Source: Sphingopyxis sp. BSN-002
Lineage (GTDB): Bacteria; Pseudomonadota; Alphaproteobacteria; Sphingomonadales; Sphingomonadaceae
DNA: 64,000 nt
Direction of reading: 5' to 3'
NCBI RefSeq assembly: GCF_022024275.1
Contig: NZ_CP091804.1
Location: forward strand, 124,001 to 188,000
Made by a program: the position numbers and the translations under genes. Below the pieces are notes generated by a model, which was not told where the DNA came from, did not search any database, and saw only the letters and a list, made by a program, of their open reading frames with translations. Every line of letters begins with the position of its first letter. The first letter of the stretch is position 1. This document shows, in pieces, positions 16,279 to 25,686 of the stretch.

Positions 16279-19200
16279 AGGCCGAGCCCCGCAAAGCTCG
16301 TCTGGTCGAACTTCAGCTTGAAGGTCACATAGGCGCCCGACCGCGAGAAGCGCGCGTCTTCGAAGTCGCGGTCGTGGAAGCCCGAGAAGTTGTAGCCGAA
16401 GGTGATGTTGGCGTTCTTCATCGGAGCCAGCGTTACGGTCGGACCGCCCGCCCACGCGACGGTATCGCCGCCGGTGCCGATCCGCGCGGTGCCCGAGGCG
16501 CCGACATCGATATTTTCGGTCAGGTTGAAGCGGAAGTCGGCGCCGAGCAGGTTCGACCAGCCTTTCACATCGTCCGCGCCGAAGCGGTCGAAATTATAGC
16601 GCGTGCCCCAGAACAGGCCGATTTCTGCGCGTTCGTACCAGCCGTCGCCGCTGCCGATCCCGCGGTCGCCGAGCGGCGTCCAGTTGATCGACAGGCTGTT
16701 GAGCAGGCGGCGGCTCGTCGCGTCACCATCGATCGTCAGCACGGCGCCGCCGACCGGGCCAGCCTGACCGGCCACCGCATCCCGAACCTTGTCCGACCGG
16801 AACTCGCTCTTGTTGAGCCACGAGATTTGCGAGTCGGCGGGACGATGCGCCCAGCTTGCCTCGAAGGTGATGACTTCGGTCGTCGGGGTCGTGCCCGCGC
16901 CGCTGGCCTTGGCATAGGTGAAGAGTGCGCCGAGCGCCTGACCCTCGCCGAGCTGGCGGAGACCGCCGAGCGTCAGGCCGTAGCGGTTGGCGAGTTCGCC
17001 GTCGCGATACTCGGCGCGTCCGGTGATCGTCCAGCGGTCGGCGCGATAGGTGGCGCCCGCGCTGATCGCGGTGAAATCCTCGGTCAGCGTGCCGTTGTCG
17101 CCCAGGAAGCCGCCCGATGCGACCGGCTGGTTGACGTTGAGCACGTCGCTGGCACGGATGCCGCCGATCGTGCGGTTGCCGTCGAGCGAGAGGTCGACCG
17201 ACCAATGCTCGTCGAGTTTCAGCGACTGCGACAGACCATAGGCGGCGAAGCTGCGCGGGCCATATTCGCTGATTTCCTGCTGGTTCGCGGTCGCGAGCAG
17301 GCGAGCGCCGGCCCACGGTGCCAGATCGAAACCGATGCGGGCGGTGCGGGCGCGGATCGTGTCGCCATCGGCGATTTCGTAGCTGCCGACGAGGTTCACG
17401 TCGCGCGTCACCGCATAGCGCGCACCGATGCGGTGACGGGTCGGGAAGTCGACGCTGCCGTCCTTGCCGCCCAGCGCGAATTCGGTCTGCGCGTCGAGTT
17501 CGAGCTTCTTGTCGAACAGCCGCTGTGTCGCGCCGAGCTGGACGATGTTCGAGGTGTTGCGCGAACCGTCCGACAGGCGGTCGTCGGCGTGGGTCAGCCC
17601 AGCGCGAAGAACCGTCGTTCCGGTGTCATATTCGACGAGTGCCTTCGCAGCGCGGCGGCGCGCGTCGACGTCGAGATAATCTTCCTGCCAGGCGCTGCCG
17701 GTCACCGACAGGCTGCGCGTCGCCTTCAGGCGGGCGTCGAAGCCGAACTTGCGTGTGCCGTCCTCGCCGCTGTTGAGCTGGCCGGTGCCGAAGCCCGCTT
17801 CGCGCTCGCGGACATAGGCGAGGAAGTCGGCGCTCCGGCTGTGATGCTCGGCCTCGATCAGCCATGCCTTCGCGGTTCCGGCGGCGGCGGCGCTGCTGCC
17901 ATTCTTCGCCTTCGCGTCGCTCACCGCATATTCGGCGCGCACTTCGGTATCGACGTTCGGGCGATAGCGCGCATCGACGCCGCCGAGATTCGTCTTGGTG
18001 CTGTTATCTTCATCGTGGATGAAGGTCGCGCCGACCCGCAGCTTCTCGTCATTCGACTGGTAGCTGACGCGGCCGCCCGCGTTGAGCACGCGTTCGCCGA
18101 TGCCGTCGACTTCATATTCGGCGACAATGAACTGCGGATCGAGGCTCGACGAACGGCTGAGCACCGGTGAACGGAAACGGATCGTGCCCGCCAGATAGTC
18201 GATGTCATAGTCGATGTTACGCGTCAGGCTGACGCTTTCGACGATGCGTTCGCTGTGGATGCGGTCGCGCGTCTCGATGACGATGCGTTCGCTGTTCGGC
18301 AGGATGTCGCGCGCGCCGAGCTGGTACGGACCGGTCAGGCCGTTGCCCTGGATCTCGTCGCGGCGGAAGCGGTACGGCGTGTCGGCGACGAAAGCCGTCG
18401 CGGCGACGTTGCGCCCACGATATTCGGCCTTGCCGCCGTTCAGCGCGCGCTGGTAGCGGGCGAGCTGCGGCTCCGAGATGCCGGTCTCGATATCGCCGAA
18501 CATCGCATAGAATTGTGGGCGTTCGAGGCGCAGATAGAGCTTGCGGACCGAGGCGGCATCATAACGCGTCTCGTTCCGGTCGGCGTAGATCGTATAATAG
18601 GCGCGCGGATCGATCGCGCCGCCGAAGCGTGCGTCGTCCTTGTCCTTGTCGCTGTCATACGACAGCGTCATCAGCCATTTGCCCTGCACACGGCCCTTTG
18701 CATAAAGCGCAAGGCGCGCATCGGCGTTGAGGTCGTCGAGCGTCTCGGCGACGGGTTCCATGCGGTCGTCGAGCGTGTTGTAGCCGATCGTGCCTGCGGC
18801 GAAGCCGACGACGGTCCACGGGCGGTCGCCCGGATCGAGCCAGGTTTCGATCGTCTGCCGGCGCTCGACCTTGTCGTCGCGGAAGGCAAAATCCATCGTC
18901 AGCGTTCCCGACGCGGTCGTCGGCTCGAGCTCGATATAGGCGATGCCATCGTCGCCATCGACGCGCCACACGGGCTGCGCGCGTTCGAGGCCGGCGAGCT
19001 GGCGCGCCTGCTGGGCGTCGGCTTCGACTGCGGGGTAATAGGGCGCGGGGACGCTGAAGTCGCCCGTCAGGCCGGCGCGGATCGGCTTGCCGTCGCGGTC
19101 GGTCAGGCGCACGGCAATCACCGGGCGCGTCACGCCATCGGCGATCAGCACCGACTTTTCGCGAATCAGCGTCGCGCGCATTGGGGTGATCGAATAATGG

Positions 19201-21398
19201 ACGTTGCGCTCGATCGTCTCGATCACACTGCCGCTCTCGTCCTTCACCTGTGCGACGAGCTTGTTCTCGCCCTCGCGGATCTCGATGCCGCGCCACACGC
19301 TCGCCGCAACGAGGCCGTCGGCCGACTTGCTCGTCCCCTCGAAGGTCAGGTCGTCGACAGGCTTGCCGTTGATCGTCAGCGAGACTTTCTGTCCCGGCGC
19401 GTGCTTGATCGCCGCGCGGATGGCCTTGGTGCGCGGATTATGATCGGGTTCGGGGAACAGCCAGCCGATGCCCGGAGCCTGTCCGGCAAGCCAGTCGCGG
19501 TTCGCTCCGGCGGCTTCCGGGTCGCTGAGGGGCGTGGGAGCCTCGAACTGCGCCTTGTTCGGCGCGGTGCGCGGCGCGGCGGCGACAGCGCGGAAATCGG
19601 CGCGTTTCAGCGAGCCGCCGCGGCCTTCGACGAAGCGCGAGATCGCGCTGCCGGCGCTTGCGGTCGAGCGGGCGCAGTCGATCGCCTCGCGATCGAGCGG
19701 CAGCGTCGAGGGGTCGATCTGGACGACATGCAGGCCGGGACGGACGCCCTCGAAATGATAGCGGCCGTCCTCGTCGGTGACGGTGTAGCTGCCGTCCTGC
19801 AACATGACGCGGATGCCGGCGACACCCGGTGCCTTGCCGGGGTTCACGCTGCAGCCGCCGTCGGTAATACGGCCGATGATCGTCATGCGGTCGCCAAGCT
19901 GGTCGCGTTTGATCGCGATCGTCGCTTCGGCGACATTGCTCTCGGTCCCGCGATTGTCGGCGGCCGACGCACGGTTGAGCGCGCTGCCGGGCTGTGCCGA
20001 GACGATGACTTCGGCGACATAGGTCAGCAGTACGGTACCCGAAGGCGCGACCGGGGGCAGGGTGACGGAGAAGTTGCGGCCGTTGGCGTTTACGACCGCG
20101 TCAACGCGGATGCCGTTCACCCGGACCGTGTCGGCGCGCAGGCGCATCCCGACGGGAAGTTCGTCGCTCACCGTTACCGAGCCCGTCGAGCGCCGCGCGT
20201 CGCGATTTGCGACCTCGATCCGGTACTGCACGACATCGCCGGGAACCGCGGTTTGCGTGGACGTCGTCTTGCGCAGGATCAGCGGCAGGCCGGGCTGGTC
20301 GACCGGAATGTCGACGCGCACGGGCGCAGGGCTGTCGAGCGTGAAGTCGCGGCTGTAGCTTGCGTCGGTGATGGTGAAGGGCAGGCCGTCGTCGGGACGA
20401 CGGAGGCCCGAGAGATCCGCGGCGCTCGTCTTCGAGGGTGCGGTATAGGGCGCGGGGGGCTCGACCACCAGACGGTAGGAGCCGGGCGCCACGAACGGGA
20501 AGCGGTAGTCGCCGGGAGGGAAGGTATAGACCTTGCCGCTGCCGTCGGTGACATTCTGCCCGGTAATGACCGTTGCGGGATAGGCGCTCACGCCGTCATC
20601 GCCGAACACCTGCGCGGGCTGGCCGGTCGCGGTGTTGATCAGCGTGACGCGGCTGCCCGGAACGGCCGAACCGTCGCCGCTGTCGAAAACGATGCCGAAG
20701 GGATCGACGAGGAAGTCGATCGTCGCGATCGCGACGAGGCTGGCGTTGGCGGCATCGGTCACGCGCAGCTGGATCGGGGTTCCCGGATTGACCGACAGGC
20801 GGCAGTCGCCCGCGACGACCGCGGGCGGAACGCCGATCGTATTGATAAAGCCGACGAATTCACCGCTGTTCGCGGCGGTTTCGGTCAGCGTGATGCGCTC
20901 GCTGTCGCCATTGGCGAGGTCGAGGACGACCGGAAGCGTATCGATCGCGTTCGGGTTGACGTTCGCCGAGGCGAGCGTGACGCCGACCACCAGCACTTCT
21001 CCGGCGCGAAACGCATCGCTGCTCTGGAGGGAAGCCGGGCTGGTCGGCATGCCGGCATAGACGCCGGCGAGCTGGATGAGCTGACCGCCATTCGATGCGG
21101 TCGAAAGCGCGGCGATGCCGCCACCCGAACCCGCGCAGCGCGTCGGGACGAGCGGTGCCGTCTTGTTGCCGCCATCGTCGACGATGCGATAGGTCTTGAT
21201 GACGGGCTGTTCGGGCGGACGCGACGTCACCGTCACATCGACGCGGTTCGACAGCGTCGCGCCATTCTGGCCGTTGTCGGTCCAGTTCGCCGAAGCGGTA
21301 TTGGAAATCACCTGCGCGAGCGCCGGGTTCGCCGCGGGCAGCATGGCTGCCGCGACCAGGGCGGTCACGAAAGACTTGTATGTCTGGCGGAAGTTCAT
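16275..21398 (-). CDS. Giant DUF11/SdrD-B-type protein with predicted outer-membrane barrel
   Basis: 1707 residues from ATG at 21398. Signal peptide 1-28 (cleavage ALA|Q). At once comes VISNTASANW...SNRVDVTV, an opening also found in two upstream gene products. Then: a Greek-key-like region; a carboxypeptidase-regulatory/SdrD-B-like module around 235-320 (GSRVTLINTATGQPAQVFG, PGDYRFPFVAPGSYRLVV); a DUF11 domain near 385-510 (VVQYRIEVANRDARRSTG); and a second B-like module near 520-590 (TVTDEDGRYHFEGVRPG). The C-terminal half (about 880-1707) has alternating amphipathic strands rich in Tyr, Arg and Asp and looks like a large barrel, ending AYVTFKLKFDQTSFAGLGL. Function unknown; it is probably the outer-membrane anchor or exporter of the system encoded with it. 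Confidence 0.75.
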   Translation of the reverse strand: MNFRQTYKSFVTALVAAAMLPAANPALAQVISNTASANWTDNGQNGATLSNRVDVTVTSRPPEQPVIKTYRIVDDGGNKTAPLVPTRCAGSGGGIAALSTASNGGQLIQLAGVYAGMPTSPASLQSSDAFRAGEVLVVGVTLASANVNPNAIDTLPVVLDLANGDSERITLTETAANSGEFVGFINTIGVPPAVVAGDCRLSVNPGTPIQLRVTDAANASLVAIATIDFLVDPFGIVFDSGDGSAVPGSRVTLINTATGQPAQVFGDDGVSAYPATVITGQNVTDGSGKVYTFPPGDYRFPFVAPGSYRLVVEPPAPYTAPSKTSAADLSGLRRPDDGLPFTITDASYSRDFTLDSPAPVRVDIPVDQPGLPLILRKTTSTQTAVPGDVVQYRIEVANRDARRSTGSVTVSDELPVGMRLRADTVRVNGIRVDAVVNANGRNFSVTLPPVAPSGTVLLTYVAEVIVSAQPGSALNRASAADNRGTESNVAEATIAIKRDQLGDRMTIIGRITDGGCSVNPGKAPGVAGIRVMLQDGSYTVTDEDGRYHFEGVRPGLHVVQIDPSTLPLDREAIDCARSTASAGSAISRFVEGRGGSLKRADFRAVAAAPRTAPNKAQFEAPTPLSDPEAAGANRDWLAGQAPGIGWLFPEPDHNPRTKAIRAAIKHAPGQKVSLTINGKPVDDLTFEGTSKSADGLVAASVWRGIEIREGENKLVAQVKDESGSVIETIERNVHYSITPMRATLIREKSVLIADGVTRPVIAVRLTDRDGKPIRAGLTGDFSVPAPYYPAVEADAQQARQLAGLERAQPVWRVDGDDGIAYIELEPTTASGTLTMDFAFRDDKVERRQTIETWLDPGDRPWTVVGFAAGTIGYNTLDDRMEPVAETLDDLNADARLALYAKGRVQGKWLMTLSYDSDKDKDDARFGGAIDPRAYYTIYADRNETRYDAASVRKLYLRLERPQFYAMFGDIETGISEPQLARYQRALNGGKAEYRGRNVAATAFVADTPYRFRRDEIQGNGLTGPYQLGARDILPNSERIVIETRDRIHSERIVESVSLTRNIDYDIDYLAGTIRFRSPVLSRSSSLDPQFIVAEYEVDGIGERVLNAGGRVSYQSNDEKLRVGATFIHDEDNSTKTNLGGVDARYRPNVDTEVRAEYAVSDAKAKNGSSAAAAGTAKAWLIEAEHHSRSADFLAYVREREAGFGTGQLNSGEDGTRKFGFDARLKATRSLSVTGSAWQEDYLDVDARRRAAKALVEYDTGTTVLRAGLTHADDRLSDGSRNTSNIVQLGATQRLFDKKLELDAQTEFALGGKDGSVDFPTRHRIGARYAVTRDVNLVGSYEIADGDTIRARTARIGFDLAPWAGARLLATANQQEISEYGPRSFAAYGLSQSLKLDEHWSVDLSLDGNRTIGGIRASDVLNVNQPVASGGFLGDNGTLTEDFTAISAGATYRADRWTITGRAEYRDGELANRYGLTLGGLRQLGEGQALGALFTYAKASGAGTTPTTEVITFEASWAHRPADSQISWLNKSEFRSDKVRDAVAGQAGPVGGAVLTIDGDATSRRLLNSLSINWTPLGDRGIGSGDGWYERAEIGLFWGTRYNFDRFGADDVKGWSNLLGADFRFNLTENIDVGASGTARIGTGGDTVAWAGGPTVTLAPMKNANITFGYNFSGFHDRDFEDARFSRSGAYVTFKLKFDQTSFAGLGL

Positions 21399-21413
21399 CG
21401 CTGGTCCCGAAGA

Positions 21414-21455
21414 GGGCAGCGGGGGGCGCGTCTGTGACGCTTATCCCCGCTGCCC
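21414..21455 (-). other. Long hairpin between the DUF11 gene and the giant gene
   Basis: GGGCAGCGGGG (21414-21424) and CCCCGCTGCCC (21445-21455) are exact 11-base complements, enclosing a second stem GCGTC-TGT-GACGC. On the transcribed - strand no T-run follows, so it is not a standard terminator. It ends about 15 bases before the giant gene's start codon, in the leader between genes, and could stabilise or process the mRNA or tune translation of the giant protein. Confidence 0.7.
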
Positions 21456-21470
21456 CGTCATTCCGTCAGG

Positions 21471-22538
21471 TCAGTTGACCGTCGCGCGGAACACGAGGGT
21501 GCTCGAAGCACCCGCCGCGATCGATGCGATCGTGCCGCTCACGGTCGTGCCCGTGTAGCTGCCACCTGCGGTCCCGTTGAAGTCGCAGGTGCCGCTGGGC
21601 ACGGTGCCGGTGTAGGTGCCGCCAAGCAGGATCGAACCTGCGTTGAAGGTCAGCTGCGCCGGAACCGGGTCATTGACGAGCACCGACGTCGCGGGAGCGC
21701 CGCCGGAGTTGCCGACCGCGATGCAATATTCGACCACAGCGCCCGGAATCAGTTTCGGATTCGTCGTACCGTTGATCGGATCCGAGATGACGCGGCTGCT
21801 TTTCGACACAGCCAGCGTGGCCGTCTGCACCGTATAGTCGTCGGCGGCGCTGTGCGCGCCGTCGCGTGCCGCATCGTTCACACCGGCGGTGTCGGCAAAG
21901 ACGGTGTCCTTGGCCGCAGTGTTGGCACCCGTCGTCTGGGTGATAGCGGCGCCCATCGAACCGGCCGTGCCGCCCTCGCGTGCCGTGGCACGCAGCTGGA
22001 CGACCGCACGGTCGTTGTTCACGCGGGTGGCCGGAATATTGCCAACCACGAACAGCACGACGCTCGAGTCCGCCGGCAGTTCGTCGGCAAAGGTCACGAG
22101 CGTATCGGTACCGGCATCATAGGTGTTGTTGCCATTGGTATCGCGATAGATCGAAAGCGCGGGAAGGTCGAAATTGTCCGCCGGACCCGCGTGCGCGCCT
22201 GCTCCGCCCGCTGCCTGGGTGGCCGCGAGTGCGAAGTCGAGCGTTTCGTTCGAGTTGTTCGTCAGGCGAAAGGTCGTGACGGCATTGGCCTGTCCCGGAA
22301 CCACGGTCGTCGTGGCCCCGTCGAGGTCGATGACGGTCAGGTTGACCACGCGGTCGACGACGAAAGTGTTCGACGCCGTCTGCTGGCCCTGAGAGACGCC
22401 CCCGACCTGATAGTCGACGGTGGCGGTATTCGTAATCGAGGCGCCTGCGGCGGTCCCGGCTGCATAAGCCGGGCTGGCAGCAACGACGGACGTCGCTGCC
22501 AGACCGATGACACCCCAGTAAGTCAGCTTGCTGGTCAT
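21471..22538 (-). CDS. Secreted DUF11-type repeat protein (operon gene 3)
   Basis: 355 residues from ATG at 22538, with AGGAGCTC as ribosome-binding site. Signal peptide 1-26 (AYA|A). The mature start AGASITNTATVDYQ matches the openings of gene 1 and the giant protein. Two beta-sandwich-like regions follow: VTTFRLTNNSNETLDFALAA with a Ca-binding-like RDTNGNNTYDAGTD, then a DUF11 domain (GAVVEYCIAVGNSGGAPA, LVNDPVPAQLTFNAGS). The end is LVFRATVN. It is probably a surface or periplasmic structural protein. It looks like a paralogue of gene 1, with similar length and layout. Confidence 0.75.
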   Translation of the reverse strand: MTSKLTYWGVIGLAATSVVAASPAYAAGTAAGASITNTATVDYQVGGVSQGQQTASNTFVVDRVVNLTVIDLDGATTTVVPGQANAVTTFRLTNNSNETLDFALAATQAAGGAGAHAGPADNFDLPALSIYRDTNGNNTYDAGTDTLVTFADELPADSSVVLFVVGNIPATRVNNDRAVVQLRATAREGGTAGSMGAAITQTTGANTAAKDTVFADTAGVNDAARDGAHSAADDYTVQTATLAVSKSSRVISDPINGTTNPKLIPGAVVEYCIAVGNSGGAPATSVLVNDPVPAQLTFNAGSILLGGTYTGTVPSGTCDFNGTAGGSYTGTTVSGTIASIAAGASSTLVFRATVN

Positions 22539-22612
22539 AGCTGAGCTCCTAGGCTTGGTTGGCTGCCGAATTCCCCACCGCTGGCAACCGTTAAGCGGCT
22601 TTTTTCAAAGGA

Positions 22613-23080
22613 TTATTTTACTACTCCCCGGAACATGAGCTTCCCGGTGCCCCCAGCGGGAATGGGTTTCTGAAACGCCCACCGGATGTGGGTCACATCG
22701 GCGGGCTGCGCCGCACGGCGGGTGCCGTCGGGCTGAATGACGGTGAGGGTCTCGAGCGCACCCCAGGCCTTGCCGCCGTCGACCGAGACGAGCGTTCCGG
22801 CATTGCCGGCACCAGCGAAGCGCACGGCGGACGGCATCGGATTGGTGACCACGAACTTGTCGGCGGGCTGATTTCCCGCATTGCGATAGTTCAGGACGAA
22901 GACGAGCTTGTCGCCGGGAACGACGACCTTTGGCTCCTCGAGCAGGACACGTTCCTTGCCGGCGGCGTCGGTCGTGACCCGTTCGACGAATACGCTGTTG
23001 TCGAGCGCGACATTGTTCGCAGCGAAAGCCTGCGCCGGCGCAAGAGCCGCCAGAAACAGGAAGAAGGCCTTGATCTTCAT
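22613..23080 (-). CDS. Small secreted DUF11-like protein (operon gene 2)
   Basis: 155 residues from ATG at 23080, sharing one base with the stop of gene 1 (TGATG), so translation is probably coupled. Signal peptide 1-20 (AFA|A). A single beta-sandwich-type domain follows: VVVPGDKLVFVLNYRNAGNQ, VVTNPMPSAVRFAGAGNAG, HIRWAFQKPIPAGGTGKL, closing MFRGVVK. This is the DUF11 core without the N-terminal ISNTA module. It is likely a minor subunit or chaperone-like partner of the larger proteins; no enzymatic residues are seen. Confidence 0.75.
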   Translation of the reverse strand: MKIKAFFLFLAALAPAQAFAANNVALDNSVFVERVTTDAAGKERVLLEEPKVVVPGDKLVFVLNYRNAGNQPADKFVVTNPMPSAVRFAGAGNAGTLVSVDGGKAWGALETLTVIQPDGTRRAAQPADVTHIRWAFQKPIPAGGTGKLMFRGVVK

Positions 23081-24087
23081 CAGTTGATCCTCGTGCGGAA
23101 GGTGACGGTGCGCGTCTGGCCACCGGCTACGGTGCCAAGGCCGACGCGAATGCGCGTGCCGTTGTAATCACCGGCGTCGGCGTCGACCGCGTCGGTCAGG
23201 CCGCTGCCGCCGAGCGTGATCGAACCTGCGACATAGGCGGTGTCGGCCGGAATATTGTCGGTGATGGCAAGTCCGCTCACCGATCCCGAACCCGCGACGG
23301 TCGCGGTGATCGTATAGGTGATGGTGGCGCCCGGAACGGGCTCGCTGCCGCCGAAGGGATCGACGATCGATGCCGATTTGACGAGGGTGACGGTCGCTGC
23401 CGAGACGCGGAATGCGCCATTGTCCTGGCCGTCGGCGCCGGTCGAACCGACGATCGCGTCGCCGCCGCCTTCGCCTTGGCCCGCAAACACGGTTCCGGGG
23501 GTGCCGGTGCCGGTTTTCGCAGCTGCGACGAGCGTCACAATGCCGCGATTGCCGTCGGTGACGGTGCCCGGCGTGGTCGCAATGACGAAAACGCGAACGC
23601 TCTGATCGGGATTGAGAACCGGATCGTTGGTCCCCGCCGTATAGAGCGTGTCGGTGCTGGCATCGAAGACGCCGTCGCCGTTGTCGATATAGATCTGGGT
23701 AACGACGGGGTCGTAATTGTCGCCGCCGACATTGGCGATCGTGCTGAGGCGGAACGCTTCCTGGCCGTTGCCGGTGTTGGTCACCGAATAGGTCAGCACC
23801 TGGTTCGTGGCGCCCGGGGTCGTCGGCACATCCGACGGGTTGCCCGACGCCACGGTCACGTCGAGCAGTTCGTCTACGCGCAGGTCGACGCGGTTCGAAT
23901 CGACCGTCGTCGTTCCCGAGCCGTTGTCGAAGCTGGCAGTTGCGGTGTTGCTGATCGTGGTGCCGGCGCGCGTGCCCGCGGCATGAGCCTGCGACGGCAG
24001 CGTGAGCGCAATGACGAGCGCAAGGGCGGTAGAAGAGGGAAGAAGAAGCTTATGATGCTTCGCGCCCCCCACAGGCGCTTTCACCAT
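23080..24087 (-). CDS. Secreted DUF11-type repeat protein (operon gene 1)
   Basis: 335 residues from ATG at 24087, with GGAGTC before it. Signal peptide to about residue 36 (QAHA|A). The mature start AGTTISNTATASFDNG...SNRVDLRVDE repeats the module of gene 3 and the giant protein. Then VLTYSVTNTGNGQEAFRLS and IYIDNGDGVFDASTD (an Asp-rich loop as in gene 3), and a DUF11 domain (ATITYTITATVAGSGSVSG, ITDNIPADTAYVAGSITLG). It ends VTFRTRIN. It is the first gene of the operon; the 198 bases between it and the divergent permease gene must hold its promoter. Confidence 0.75.
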   Translation of the reverse strand: MVKAPVGGAKHHKLLLPSSTALALVIALTLPSQAHAAGTRAGTTISNTATASFDNGSGTTTVDSNRVDLRVDELLDVTVASGNPSDVPTTPGATNQVLTYSVTNTGNGQEAFRLSTIANVGGDNYDPVVTQIYIDNGDGVFDASTDTLYTAGTNDPVLNPDQSVRVFVIATTPGTVTDGNRGIVTLVAAAKTGTGTPGTVFAGQGEGGGDAIVGSTGADGQDNGAFRVSAATVTLVKSASIVDPFGGSEPVPGATITYTITATVAGSGSVSGLAITDNIPADTAYVAGSITLGGSGLTDAVDADAGDYNGTRIRVGLGTVAGGQTRTVTFRTRIN

Positions 24088-24285
24088 GATTTTGACTCCA
24101 AATGCTGGTCCGTGGAGCCCGTCATCGGAGAAAAAGGGTAATTTCTGGTTAAAATACCGATAGAAAACGGTGTTTTGACCCATTTGGGGACAGGCGGGGC
24201 GCGCGGTTCGTCGCAAATCGGGCGGGCTGGCGCGACAGGTAAAGGTCGCGTAAGACGAACGGGTTAACCGGGGAAGGACCGCCGC

Positions 24286-25485
24286 GTGGCTGAAGACAGG
24301 GGCAGGAAGGACGCACGCGGCGCGCCCGCAGACCCCCTGCGCCAGCTCGAAATCGACGATTTTCGCCGCGATCGCCTGCTGGCGGCGCTGGCGCTGATCC
24401 TCGGCGCGGCCTTTTGCCTGGGGCTGCCCTTCGCGTTGAAGGCCGGCGCCGAATTCTTCCTGCCGCTGACCGCTGCGATCGTCATCTCGATCGCGCTTGT
24501 GCCCCTGCTCGAATGGCTCGAGCGGCACGGCGTGCCGTCGTCGCTGGCCGCATTCCTGTCGCTCGCGGGCTTCGTCGCGATCATCAATGCCGCGCTCGCG
24601 ATCATCGTGCTGCCCGCAACCGGCTGGTTTGCAAGGATTCCCGAATCGATTCCGCGAATCCAGAGCAACCTCGCGCCGCTCATCGATTTCTATTCGAGCC
24701 TTCAGAAATTCGTCGATCGCACCCTGACCTCGGTCGCGACCGGCACCGAAGCTACGGCGCAGGCGGTCGCAGCGCAGGCGCCGGCGTCGGTGGTGGACTA
24801 TTTCATCTCGGCGGCGCCCGCGGCAGCGATCCAGCTTTTCTTCGCTGTGCTCGTGATCTTCTTCTTCCTTGCCGGCTGGACGCGGCTGCGGCGGGGTACG
24901 ATCCGTCGTCGCGGAAGTTTCGACGGGGCGATGCAGACCGCGCGGGTCATCCAGAATGTCGTCGATGCGACCGCCGACTATCTCGCCACAATCACCATGA
25001 TCAACGCGATCCTCGGGCTTACGGTGTCGCTGTTGCTGTGGGCGCTCGGGATGCCGTCGCCCTTCATGTGGGGCGGGATCGTCAGCATCTGCAATTTCGT
25101 GCCCTATCTGGGGCCGATCGTCGCCGCGACACTGCTGGCGCTCGGCGGGCTGATGACCTTCGACGCCGTCGGATTCGCGCTATTGCCGGCGCTGATCTTC
25201 ATCGGCGTGCATCTGGTCGAGGCGAATCTCGTTACGCCGCTGGTCCTCGGCAAGCGGCTGACGATCAATCCGCTGCTGATTCTCGTTTCGCTCAGCTTCT
25301 GGGGATGGGTTTGGGGAACGCCGGGAGCGCTGCTCGCGGTGCCCCTGCTGCTGATCCTGCAGACGATCCTCGCGTCGACCGGAACGCCGGATCTGGCGGG
25401 TTTCCTGTTCGAGCACGGCACGCTGACGACCGCCGAAGAGGTGCGTGACAGATTAAATCGCACAAAGGACGAAAGCGACGGTTGA
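24286..25485 (+). CDS. AI-2E family transporter (PerM/YdiK type)
   Basis: 399 residues from GTG at 24286. Hydrophobic helices alternate with a short amphipathic middle, in the AI-2E exporter/UPF0118 layout: paired helices near 30-80, FFAVLVIFFFLAGW near 185, and a helix bundle containing MWGGIVSICNFVPYLGPI and LIFIGVHLVEANLVTPLVLGKRL, the family signature. It is an inner-membrane permease. Substrates across the family are varied (autoinducer-2, ions, metabolites), so none is assigned. It is divergent from the DUF11 operon and followed by tRNA-Asp. Confidence 0.88.
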   Translation: MAEDRGRKDARGAPADPLRQLEIDDFRRDRLLAALALILGAAFCLGLPFALKAGAEFFLPLTAAIVISIALVPLLEWLERHGVPSSLAAFLSLAGFVAIINAALAIIVLPATGWFARIPESIPRIQSNLAPLIDFYSSLQKFVDRTLTSVATGTEATAQAVAAQAPASVVDYFISAAPAAAIQLFFAVLVIFFFLAGWTRLRRGTIRRRGSFDGAMQTARVIQNVVDATADYLATITMINAILGLTVSLLLWALGMPSPFMWGGIVSICNFVPYLGPIVAATLLALGGLMTFDAVGFALLPALIFIGVHLVEANLVTPLVLGKRLTINPLLILVSLSFWGWVWGTPGALLAVPLLLILQTILASTGTPDLAGFLFEHGTLTTAEEVRDRLNRTKDESDG

Positions 25486-25528
25486 CAGGGTAGGGCGCGG
25501 CGCATATTGGCGCTGCTCCCAAGCACAC

Positions 25529-25605
25529 GCGGGTGTAGCTCAGTTGGTTAGAGTGCCGGCCTGTCACGCCGGAGGTCGCGGGTTCGAGCCCCGTCACTCG
25601 CGCCA
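25529..25605 (+). tRNA. tRNA-Asp(GTC)
   Basis: 77 bases with encoded CCA. The acceptor GCGGGTG pairs with CACTCGC (one G-U). The anticodon stem CCGGC/GCCGG closes CTGTCAC, giving anticodon GTC. The T-arm is CGGGTTCGAGCCCCG. Confidence 0.96.
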
Positions 25606-25686
25606 TTTTCTGCCCTTTCGGGCGAAATGGCCACCGCAGCTTGGGACCATTTCCTGACCGGAAATATCACGGGTTGGCGCGGCTTC

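Noticed and set aside
18255..21437. 1060-residue open frame on the + strand opposite the giant DUF11 protein
   Set aside because: It is the mirror frame of a GC-rich gene: Arg/Ala/Asp/Val-rich, without domains, while the - strand reading has a signal peptide, known modules and a sensible composition.
25606..25640. Possible terminator after tRNA-Asp (TTTCTGCCC-TTTC-GGGCGAAA)
   Set aside because: The stem is short with a mismatch and no T-run on the + strand; too weak to list as a feature.
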